Source of the DNA: Leptoclinus maculatus
Lineage: Eukaryota > Chordata > Actinopteri > Perciformes > Stichaeidae
NCBI GenBank assembly: GCA_032191485.1
Contig: JAVDOI010000019.1
Span: 5,774,655 to 5,838,654 of the forward strand
Direction: 5' to 3'
Length of the DNA: 64,000 bases
Of the stretch, positions 43,520 through 54,300 are shown in pieces. The position numbers and the translations under genes were made by a program. Within the stretch, counting starts at the first letter, position 1; each line of letters opens with the position of its first letter. The notes under the pieces are model-generated. The model ran no database searches. It was given only the letters and a program-made list of their open reading frames with translations, and was not told the origin of the DNA.

Positions 43520-43812
43520 CTTTAAAGGAATATTTTGACATTTTGGTAAATGGGCATCGTCACTTTCTTGCAGAGAGTTTAGAAAATGTACACCACTCTC
43601 ATTTTTGTATGATAAATATGTTGCAGGAACTAGCAGCCAGTTAGCTTATCTTAGCATAAAGGTAACAACATCCAACATCCAGCACCTCTAAAGCTAGGTT
43701 TTCGTGCAAATGAAACAAAACGGGCATGTCAATCAGTGACCTTTTTAAACGTGCTTACCTTTGAACAGAGCCAGGCTAACTGTCCCCAAAATGTCAAACT
43801 ATTATCTTTTAA
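43520..43812. mobile_element. MITE-like repeat (TTAAAGGAATATTTTGACA family) in AHCYL2 3' UTR
   Basis: Left end TTAAAGGAATATTTTGACAT; right end CCCCAAAATGTCAAACTATT is its inverted counterpart. Internal text CAGCCAGTTAGCTTATCTTA and AACAGAGCCAGGCTAACTGT matches what I recall of a very common perciform inverted-repeat element. Other copies: 44850-44868 (terminus only), 60105-60313 and 61583-61800. Confidence 0.7.
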
Positions 43813-44250
43813 ATTTGGTAAAAGCAAAATTAAAGTCTGAAGAAATATACATTTGAAAGGTGCATAGGAACACAAACCTAGCATGCGTCCATGGGCCGCC
43901 ATGTAATGACGAGATCCTACACTGTGTCACGGCCCACACGACCTCGAGGTCACTCCGTTCCCTGCCGATGTTTGTGCGTTTCTCTGTCTCCTCGTGCTGT
44001 TGAGAATCCCCTCTTCAAGTAGTGTGACCTGTTGTCAGCGTAGCTCTTAAACCTGTTCTCCTGAGTCTTACTTTTCCCTTTTGCAAGTGCAAATGTGTGT
44101 CAAAAAGTATGTTCCCTCTTGAGAGAAAGCTGAGGTGACTGTAGATGAAGACGTGTGCGTCTAAATGTCTTTCTGTGTTTGTACACATCCTTTTTTGTTG
44201 GCCATGATTGCTTCGTTTAACAGCTGCCTCAGGACCCGAACCTGTGCGTT

Positions 44251-44306
44251 GGGGAGGGGGGGGGGGGGTAAACTGACCAACAGACGGGTGGGCGGGGGGG
44301 GGGGGG
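44251..44306 (+). repeat. Two poly-G blocks in AHCYL2 3' UTR
   Basis: G-rich blocks at 44251-44268 and 44288-44306 are separated by about 20 bp. They could form G-quadruplex structure in RNA. Confidence 0.85.
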
Positions 44307-44561
44307 AGACACCAGCATCATATATGTATATGCATACAATATACAGATATGACAACCTTTTAAAAGTATAGGGAGGTAAAAGAAGAATCCACTCCTGTAT
44401 TTATTGTTGTAAATCCTCATACAGTGCAAAACTGGCGAAATTCTCAAACATGTTTTAAGTTGTCTAATAAAGAAGAAAAAAAAAAACTATGTTTAAATAT
44501 TGCAAGTGATAATGGTAGATGATGAGCAATAATTTAAAAAAAACATTCTGTAATCTTAATG

Positions 44562-44567
44562 AATAAA
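44562..44567 (+). terminator. ahcyl2: Distal AHCYL2 poly(A) signal (AATAAA)
   Basis: AATAAA followed within 25 bp by TCTTTGTGTGTG-like GT-rich text, the usual downstream element. A second AATAAA lies at 44466-44471, and a proximal alternative at 42901-42906. Confidence 0.55.
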
Positions 44568-44590
44568 GATGTAAAAAATTGTAATCTCTT

Positions 44591-46830
44591 TGTGTGCATC
44601 ACCTTGATTTGACTCCTTTTCAAGACTTGCTCGCCCGCTTCTGCAGGTGGTTGAAGTGTGTTTTTTTCTGGTCTTATGTCGTAGTGTTGTGTTTATGTGT
44701 GTTGGGGGGGGGAGGGGAGCCCATGTGTGCAGCTGCTGAGGTCTGTCAGTGATCTCATCTGAGCCGGTGAACACACAGCGACATCTCTGACATCAACAGC
44801 TGGCTCTGATCCTTAATTTATTCTGGACACACATATCAGCGTCACAAGGTTAAAGGAATAGTTTGACAAATATAGAGTAAGGTGTAATCTACAACAGTCC
44901 AAACTAATGTCAACATGTATTCTCTCTACATGTTTCTGTTTCTCGCTGTTAAAAAAAGGATACAGATCACTTCCTCGCTCCAAATATGCTCCAATTCAAA
45001 TGCTCTTATCTGTAGAATTGGTTTGTTTTTTTACACATTTTATGCAAAAGCCTCACTCAAAAATAATATATATCAACGTCCTTATGTCAAGTACTTGTGA
45101 GCCTGTGAACATATTTGTATAATGTCTTCTGTAGATCAGGAGGAGCTATCTTAGGTCTGAGCAAATAACCCTGAAAATGTCACCAGGGTTATTTCAACTT
45201 TAGCTTGGAGACTAAATTTATAACGGAAAGCCTGTGGGACTAAACCTCCTGTTTTCTTGGCCCCTGCCACTTTGATTTTGACCCCAAATGTTTCGGAAGT
45301 GCACTACTAATGGCTGCAATTCGCCTTTATGATTATAAAAAGAAAAAATATTTTGAATGGTTACTGTTTAGCATACCTCAAAGTAAACGCCACCAAAGCC
45401 AGAGAGATAAAAAGAAAATTAACATTTCTTCTATGAAATACAACTCGTTCTGTTATTGGTTTACTCTTAATTAGATTTATTATACAACGTATCGATGGAT
45501 ATATGGCTTTGTCAGGCTTGAGTCTAAATTATTAATGAAATTGTCCCCCGTTGTCCTGCCATGTGGTCCTGTTCCACCAGAAGCTCAAAATGACATTCAA
45601 CTATGCAATCCAATCAGGTCATCTAAAGTGGTTTGTCACAGTGTGAGGGTTGTGTGTTGGTAGGTACATGTGGGTGGGTTTGGCAACCTACACACCAACC
45701 TCTGCATATCAATAATTCACTTCTTCTCTGCAGGGGGGGGGCGCACATCTCCATCTAACATTTACACTGGAGGAGTCGCATAAATAAAGAGGCAGACACA
45801 TGAACTGATCTGGACCCCTGACAGCAGATTGCATTACTAGGCTTTTTTATTACCAAGGAGAGAAATCTTGTTTCATATGAATTGAGTTTGACACAGCTGG
45901 TGGGAAAACATCATTCATCAGCCAAAGCTGGTAAATATTGGTGGTTGGTATGTTTCTACCGAATCTGGAGCAGGTACCCAACTGAGCTGTCAAAACACAG
46001 TAACCACATATTTGGTCAAAGAGGAGTTAAGACCACAATGTCACTTTTCTTTCAGAAACGGGCCGTTTTGCAGAGAAACAGCATGAGGAGCAGTGACTGA
46101 GAAAGCCTTAGCAAAAGCTAATTTACACACTTTTTCCGACCTGTTTCCTGTTTTGATGCCTCAGTATAAATAGTTAATTGAGTTTGTTGTACAATATAAA
46201 TAAGTCAATAGATCTTAATCTTAATGGAGAAAAAAAAAGACATCAGATTGTCCTGCTACAAGGTAGCAGAGTAGCAGTAACTCATCTCATTCCTGCTGGA
46301 ATTCTCATGTGGTTAAGCTCCTTTAATTACATTCAAATGTACTAAATTATAAGTACATTTATTAAACTAGCTCATACAGTTAAACAGACAAGAAGGCTGA
46401 TGAAGAAACAGGACCATATATAGTCATTCAATGTATTCACATTCTGTACTGGGTTTTCACTGTTAGTGGCTGAGTCCGCCATTCAAGTTGCCTTCACAAA
46501 CAGAAGGGATTTACAGGAAAACGGTGCATATGTCATTTTAACATTAACGTTTACAGACTTTGACTGCACCTCCAGTGAAAATCAGGAATTTAAAAATGTT
46601 TGTGTCATGAAAATCTTTATGTATCATTTACATAAATATTGATATATTGTTATATATATTGTTATATAGTCCTGTACATCTGTATATCTTTCTGTAATAT
46701 GATTGACATTTTGATATTTGGAGGATCTTGTTTTAAATTCTCGTATCTCCAAGATGATATAATTGGAGTTATTAAACCCGGGCTTTTATTTTGACACGAG
46801 CTGTATTAGTCCTACTTTTTGCATGTTGAG
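44591..46830. other. AHCYL2-STRIP2 intergenic region
   Basis: About 2.2 kb with no gene that I recognise on either strand. It includes a 19-bp terminus of the MITE-like family (TTAAAGGAATAGTTTGACA, 44850-44868) and A/T-rich sequence with TATATA runs near 46630-46680. Short ORFs here look random. Confidence 0.6.
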
Positions 46831-46839
46831 CCATCAACC

Positions 46840-47111
46840 CTGTGTAACACCGCCTCGTTTAACTTTCAGGTGGTCAGCTGATGCTCCTCTCTGCTGTTGA
46901 CTCTCTAACCCCGCCCTCTCGGAGCGCACGGGGACGGTGAACCAAACAGAGAGGGGGGAGCACGAGCTGTAGCAGGAGGAGGAGGAGGAGGAGATCCACA
47001 ACTTGGGCTTCTGGAGCCGGTGCTCCCCCTGGCGCGGTGCAGTCACAGCTCACCACCGGACCGGTATGCACTATCGGCGGAGAGGGAAGTGAGCCGCAAC
47101 GACCGAGAAAG
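46840..47111 (+). promoter_or_regulatory. strip2: STRIP2 promoter / 5' UTR region
   Basis: GC-rich sequence immediately before the STRIP2 start, with a GGAGGA purine run at about 46974-46993 and many CpGs, typical of a CpG-island promoter. No TATA box was seen, and the exact start of transcription is not determinable. A minus-strand Leu-rich ORF here is a shadow of the GGA run. Confidence 0.45.
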
Positions 47112-48329
47112 ATGCAGGCGGAGGACATGGAGGTACCTATCATTAATAACCTTTACGATAACGGCGACAGGCAGAGGCCGAAAGGGAAAGATGTGTTCAA
47201 GGATCAGCAGAAGGAGTCGGAGGTAAATTGGAGAGGCGATTGTGTGCAGCCGGTTACAACCCGCTTATGGTACAGGAGCGCGCTGGAGGTGTGTGTGCGT
47301 GTTCGTGTGTTGTTGCTGGGTAGCTTTCCGTCCAGCTGAATGTCCTTTCCATTGCAGTGAGTCGACGTCTTGGCTGGGAAGCATGCAGACAGGCAGGCAG
47401 GCAGACACCGAGGTGTTATTTTGGCAACCGGCTCCTATAAATAACCCCCAGCAGTAATCCCCCAGTGGTGCTCCTCAACGGGGAGAATGCAGGAGGTGAA
47501 ATGTGAAGTCAGAGTACCCTCCCCACCAAGCATATCTCAAAATTAGAGTCATTTGATATGTATGGATTTTTTATTCTCCTGCGGTAAATATTCCATGAAT
47601 TATAATCTCCTTATCAATCATAGTTAACATTGGGTTTGTGTCTGTCAGTTCATTGATTTATTGACTAGAATGAAATACATTTTGATTGTCTACGTTAAAG
47701 TAATTCATCAAGTCGCACACTAATAGTAAACATTTGCAGGTTAAAGCTTCACAAAGGCAAAATAGTATCACTTCATGAATGGGTTTGCTGGTCAAATTAA
47801 GTGACCAATTTAAGACTGGACTTTGGTCTCTGGTAATCTGTAATATTATATATTTTATAAGAGCATGAGTGCACTTGTTACTGCACTTGAATTTAAGGCA
47901 GCAACTAACAATCATTTTCATTATGTATTAATCTGCATAAACTATTTTCTCCATTCATCAATTAATCATTTTAATACCAAAAAATTGTGAGCAGCAACCG
48001 TACAAGATTTCCTTTAATCCAATCATAGATGCTGAGACGTACCAGTTTACGTTTACGTATGTACAGATATGTTGTGATTTTAATAGTGTTTGGAGCCACC
48101 TTCTGAAATATGGATCTGCAAGTCGACTCTGCTTCTCTGAACATGGAAGCAGCATGGCTCACGTTCAGCCGGATGATGCCTCTTTTGTAGTGCACGTGCA
48201 GCTATAATTCTTCCCTTCATGAAAAAATGAGAAGAAGATGTTTTTCATTCCTGGGGTTCCTCAGTCCAGATACATCAGAGGAGTTAAACGGTCAAAGCTG
48301 TCGTCCAGGCAAAAATCCAGTCACCCCTG

Positions 48330-48381
<52 letters not shown>

Positions 48382-51300
48382 GTTTGGGCACAGTGAATGG
48401 TTTTGAGGGAATTAGAGCATATTCATCTCACAGCCGTTGGATTTGGGGTTGAGTGGTTGGTGATGGTGTGTGTGTGGGGGGTGAATGACATGGATGTTGA
48501 AAGCACTAAACGTCAAAGCCATATGTTGATGCTGATACTCCCTGGCCACTGCACTGGAACTGGGGCTCCTGTGTCTGTCTGTTAAGTTAACCTCGGATCT
48601 GATTCGTTCATGTGTAAATTGTCCCTCATTTGTGCTGGGTAGAGCAGTCGTCTCTTGTCTGTGTGGCATATGTTGTGTAGGAGTGGGGGTGGCCTGCCTT
48701 GACATTGCGCCCAGTGTTTGCCCACTGATGTGCGTTGGGGCACAGAAGCGGTGCCAGTTTGGAGCGAGGGCCATTTTCGTTATCCGCTGGCGGCAGAGAG
48801 GGGAGACAGACTGGATGAGAAAAGGAAAGAGAGAGAGAGAGAGAGAGAGACAGGCTTGTCCTGTGTTGATGCTCAAGGGAATTAAAGAAACATCCCAGTT
48901 GAGTTTGGAAAGAACGACCACGACCACTCCGGTTTCAGGGGCAAGTCGAGTCCCCCGGCGCAGCGTGTCCCTGGGTGACAGTGGGTTCTTCCCCAGATGG
49001 ACGGTGGATGAGGCTGCTTGTTCGATTAATCATTACCTGTAATAGTAATTGACCACAACATTAACATTAATAGTAATATGGGTCAAGCTCAAAGAATGCT
49101 GGATCCTACATTTCCCTTAATGTAACCATTAGTGTCTTTTCATTAGACTCTCCCTGTCTTCTAAATACCCGTCTTTCAAACTGCACACGCCCAGTTTGTA
49201 ATATTGACTTTTCTGTAATAGATTTTAAGTCCTAGCCGAGATAACCGCGATGACATCATCGGCGTTATTATGTTACGCTGGTGATGTCATCATTGTTTGT
49301 TGGGCTGTGTGCAATCCAAAGTTTGATGGTCTGTCTGTTGGACAAAACAAGATATTCGGAGGCAGTTATTGATTGCCTTTTTATAGACCGAACATAAAAA
49401 TGAATCAGAATAATCAACACGTTAGTCGATAATGAAAATTATTACAATTATTGCCCCGTTTCGTAACAGACTGAAGCATCTGATGGCAGGATGAAATAGG
49501 AAGTGAATGTTGGTGTTGGAGTAGCCGCTTGCAGCACAGATGATATCACACAGCAAAGTCTGTAATAGCTTTTGTATATCTGAGGTTGTTCCTCATATGA
49601 AGCCACGTTGTCAGTTGATAAAAGTGGGCCTTTCAATAGAGCTTGTTGATTGGCATTGATTTTTACATTTTACAGTGAGTTAAGCAATAAAACCTCATGA
49701 TATAAATGGACTACTGATTTCAACACATATGACGGCGGGTACTGAGAGTGGTGTCCGTAATCGACTTCTTGCAGCTGGATCAATATTAAGCAGACGCTAT
49801 ACACGCCATAAACAACATACCATTATGTGTAGTGTGTAGGAAGCTGAAGGGACTGAAGAGGAGACTGAAGAGCATGATTTTATAAGAGACATTATGGTGC
49901 TTTTAACTGCAAGGCCACCCTGTACTTTCGTCTTCTTAATGCACTGGAATTTAAAGAGTGGAGAAATATTGCAAAATAAACACGTAAATTTGGACACCGC
50001 CAAAATAAAATGCCACTTCGGTTGATTTCATGATTTCCAGAACTTGTTGCAGATGGTAAAAGTGAGGCAGCACGTGGCCACAACTGCCCACAGGCTTCCG
50101 TCACTCGCGATCAGAGGCGTGGGTCAGTTAGTCGAATCATCTGCGCTCCCAGGTGCTTCTCATTTCCTGGTTTGCAGTAATGACATCGAATCTCGTAAAC
50201 AAACTTCCAGCTGGCCGTCTTGTATATTTCAGTTCGTGCTGACTTTGGTTGCAGCAGGTATTTATAGGAGACAGTTCCATGACAGCACGCAGACTTGTTT
50301 AACCAGAATAGATGACTCAGAGCACATCCTTATTTACAGTCCTGGCCTTGAGGCAATTTTCACAGGGTTAAACACATCCAACACTCGTAGCTGTTAGCCT
50401 CCCAGTGCTGCCAGGAGGGATTTTCTTTTCCATTCTCATTAACATAAAATGTATCTTTAATCGACCCTTTAGGGAAATTTCATCAGTTCACATCCTCTAC
50501 TGAAAAAGAAAGATAAAAAGAAATAAGAATGTTCCAGCCACCAGCCTATTCTCTTCCTACTATTAAGCCTCCATTTGCCCCAGGCGGTAATCATAACCAG
50601 GTTACACTCTCAAGGTTATTGATACCATGAAGTGCTCATCTATTTTACAGAGAAGAAGTCCTTTCCCAGTGTTGGAAAATGTGGGCCTCTATGTGAGCGT
50701 GTCTGCCCGCCTCCTTCTAAGGTTGTGCACTAAATGTGAGGACGTGCACGTGGATCACATGCTCTTCATTCAAAATCCTGCTGATGCCACTTTGTCATCA
50801 GGCTCAAAACAAGGCTCGTCTTTTTTTTGAGAGTTGATATTTTGGACGTGCAAGGTTTGCATGGAGCCGGTGAGCGCGTGCTAAAAAAAAACGTAACGTG
50901 TGCAGTCTGTCTCGTGCTAATCACAGGGTGAGGATAAAGTCAGAGCCAGGAGAGACCCTCAGCTGCATGCGGGAGCTAATCTGCTCTGAAACGAGGGGCC
51001 AGGTTGACACTCATTACTCACTGCAGTTTATTGCTCCTCCGAACATCTGGGTCTCTGTTAGGGAGAGAATCAGTCTGATCAAAGCTGTAGCTGGTTGAAG
51101 AGAGCATCTGTAATTGTGAGTCGGATGTGAGAGGAGAAAAAAAAATGTAAATGACTAATCAACGCCGCCTGGATATTCAGCAGCCAATCAAAACTCAAAA
51201 AGTGCACACGGTGAAACAAAACTGTGAACGAGCCTGAAGCGTGTGCGTGGGTGATGTGTGGAGTTGGAGTGCGTGACCGTAAGTGGAGTACAGAGTAGTG

Positions 51301-54300
51301 GTACAGTAGGTGTTGGAAAATGTGAATTGCCCGCAGTATGTTTATGCACGTGGGTGTCGGGACATCAGTGATTTAGCCGAGATCAGTGTCGTACTATAAT
51401 GTATACGCAAATGTGTGTTTTGCTCTTCGCAGAGCTCCATGGAGTCTCCAAACCTGGAGTTTGAGTACGGAGACACAGACGCACTGACTGCTGAGCTTTC
51501 AGGTAAGACTGACCAGCCGCTAAACACCAGACTTTTCTTCCAAGTGATTAGAAAATGAACATTTATGTCCCTGATAACTGCAACAAAAGCTTGCACCACA
51601 TTCTCATACAGTAGCAGCTGCATTCAATGTACTTACTCTAAGTTAGAGTGATACGATTAGATTTGGTTCAATAAATGTAATCTAAGAAGAAGTATTTGTG
51701 ATTCTGCCACCATGTCTGCTACATATATTGTTTATTAAAATCTGGTTTTCCCACAGTGGGGTATGCAAGTTTTTAGCCATGCTAGTAACATGGACCTAGT
51801 AATGGTGATGTCGTTACATCACTTTGGTCCAGACTGAAACATCTGAACCGCTATATGATGGATTTTTATGACATTTTGTACAGACATTCATGGTCCCCAG
51901 GGGATGAACCCCACTGACTTTGATGATCCCCTGACTTTTCCTCTTTTGCCAACATGAGGTTGACAATTTTCTAACTACTTTTCTAACTACTGCACCGACT
52001 GCCGTGACATTTTGCACAGACATTCATGGTACCCAGAGGATGAATTCGAATAATTTTGATGATCTCCAGACTTTTCTTCTAGTGCCATCAGGTCGAAGTT
52101 TGTCCGGTATTTTAGTGAATGACCAAGTATCTGCAAAACTAATGACATTCCCATCAGCCTAGCATGCCAACACACTGAACTATAACACAGAAATGATACC
52201 TTCTTAGCCTCAGCATGTTAGCATTGTTTCTGTGAGCATGTCAGGATGCTAACATTAGCATGTAGCTCAAAGCCCAGCTGTGCTTTTTGTACAGTCTCTC
52301 AGAGCCCTATGGCTGTCGACTCTTAGTCTTGTCGTGGCACAAACTGCCATTTGTAAATCTGGATTGTCATGTACCTTCATGCACACGTCCGGCCTACTTG
52401 CCGGACGTGTGCTCTGTCCTTCTTTGCACTTTCCATCAGCTTTTATCCAACCAATTCTCTTTTCATGTCAAACTTAAACCTGAAACTATGACTGGTTGAC
52501 GTGAGATTTCCCCCAACAGAATTCCTGCAGTAATACCTCTGGTTCTACTTAGCATACAGACTACAATGTGCTATCGATTGTAAAATATAATGCCGTTTCT
52601 GCATTCCTCAGGTTCTCTTCAGCTGTTTTATGTTACAGCGTTATTCATTAAGACAAGACAAAAAGCTGGCACACTGCCGAAGGCACAGAACAAAATGTTG
52701 TCGTCCTGACATGTTTTCCAGACATGGGACTAATTCTATGCGTAATCATCATTTCGATTGATTGTCCTCCTGGTGGATGGCATGTGGCAGCTGAGTGTCA
52801 GTCACATTGGCAAACGCACACAAACGGACTGACGGCTTTCTAGCGACAGCTTCGTGGGGTCGCGTAGTGACGCCTGCTCTGAGAACAGGAGGAGAAGTAC
52901 GGCGACGTGACGAATCATTCGACTGCGCATGAAACAGATGAGATCACCACTGAGGAGACAGGAACTTGTTTGTTTTTGTCGGGTAGCACAGTTTACCTGC
53001 AGGAGTGCACCTGTCTCCTATTTCTATTATAATATGTTCTATTCTATTTAGGGCTGTAACTACCCATTTGTTTCATCATCGATTTTTTTTTTTTGCTTAC
53101 AAAACTATTTTGATATATTGGCTTATCGTTTCAGCTCTAATTCTGTTGTATTGTTTTCTGTCCACAGAGCTCTACAGTTACACAGAGGAGCCAGAGTTTG
53201 CCCTAAACAGAGACTACTTTGAGGAGGACTTCAGGAGCCATGGTACTGTGTGTGTGTGTGTGTGTGTGAAGCACATTATAAGATCTATTAAATGGCTGTG
53301 GATATGCTCTCTGCACATCCCTTAATGTGTTAAGATCACTTGTAGGTGTGTCGTTCCCCTCGCTCTCTATGACTCACATGAAGAGTAAAAAAACTGAGCT
53401 CCAACTGTACTTGAGACACAAAACTGTCTCACAAATACTCCCACTGTGTATGTAGCACAGCAAAGTAGGGTCTTGGCAAACACACAGAAGTCTGCAGCCA
53501 GTAATGTTGTTTATCACAGAGACCTTGACGGCTCCTGCAGCAGTGTGACCGCTGTCACTGAGTCCTTTTGTGTAGCTCTGACCGGCCCCGTTGGCTCCAG
53601 TTTCAGGGCTTGATAAGAGTGACCATGAGTGAGATGATGAAGGTTAACTAAACAAAATGTTCACGACACAGTACACGCATGATACAATATGTGTTGAAGG
53701 GAATTGCAAGTGAAAGGAATAAATGGATAAAGCAGAGACGTAGTCACATTGCAGCACTCAGGAGCTCCTGCTGGCGCTGCAACGTTAACTTTCATTTCTA
53801 TTTTTTTTATTTTATTCATTCCATTGAAAAAAAATTCTATTTTTAGAATTGTTACTTTACAAATTTGACATTGCAACTGGGATCATTAAAACATTTCACT
53901 GCTCCGGTGCGTTTCTCAGCTTCACACCAAAAGCTGTAAAGGGGAATGTGTTGGGCTCAGTTTTCTCACCTCTGAAGTGCAACAAAAGCCGGCGTTGCTC
54001 TTCAGTGTGCTGCTGTGTTGTTGTTGTTGTTGTTGTTTTTTAAGCCGACCTGTGTGAGGCGGGTGACCAGGCACATCAAAGCTCTGCTCTTATAAGCCGT
54101 TCAAAGAATGAATATCCCCACAGATTCACATGGGAGGGCCAGAGAGAATAAAGAACCCTCATTTGTTGTAATCCTTCACCATATGTTGCATTTGGTTGCA
54201 ATGGAAGAAGCTTGTTGGGGTAATGATATTATCTAACTACATACCCCAGATATCACTCTGGTGAAGTAAGAAGCCATTAAGGTCTCTAGTCACTGTGGCA

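Larger units (their letters stand above)
41632..44590 (+). other. ahcyl2: AHCYL2 3' UTR (about 2.9 kb)
   Basis: Sequence from the stop at 41629-41631 to the distal poly(A) signals. It carries a proximal AATAAA at 42901-42906, a dispersed repeat at 43520-43812, two poly-G blocks (44251-44268 and 44288-44306) and distal AATAAA hexamers at 44466-44471 and 44562-44567. No protein-coding signal was recognised. A long 3' UTR is usual for AHCYL2. Confidence 0.6.
47223..51432 (+). other. strip2: STRIP2 intron 1 (about 4.2 kb)
   Basis: No nested gene was recognised. The intron contains a (TG)n tract, a (GA)n tract, two fragments of the GGGCTGCAACTA repeat family, a repeat tail piece and a 17-bp hairpin, each listed separately. 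Confidence 0.7.

Noticed and set aside
46874..47143. Leu-rich minus-strand ORF over the STRIP2 promoter
   Set aside because: It is the complement of a GGA/GAG purine run just before a verified start codon on the plus strand.
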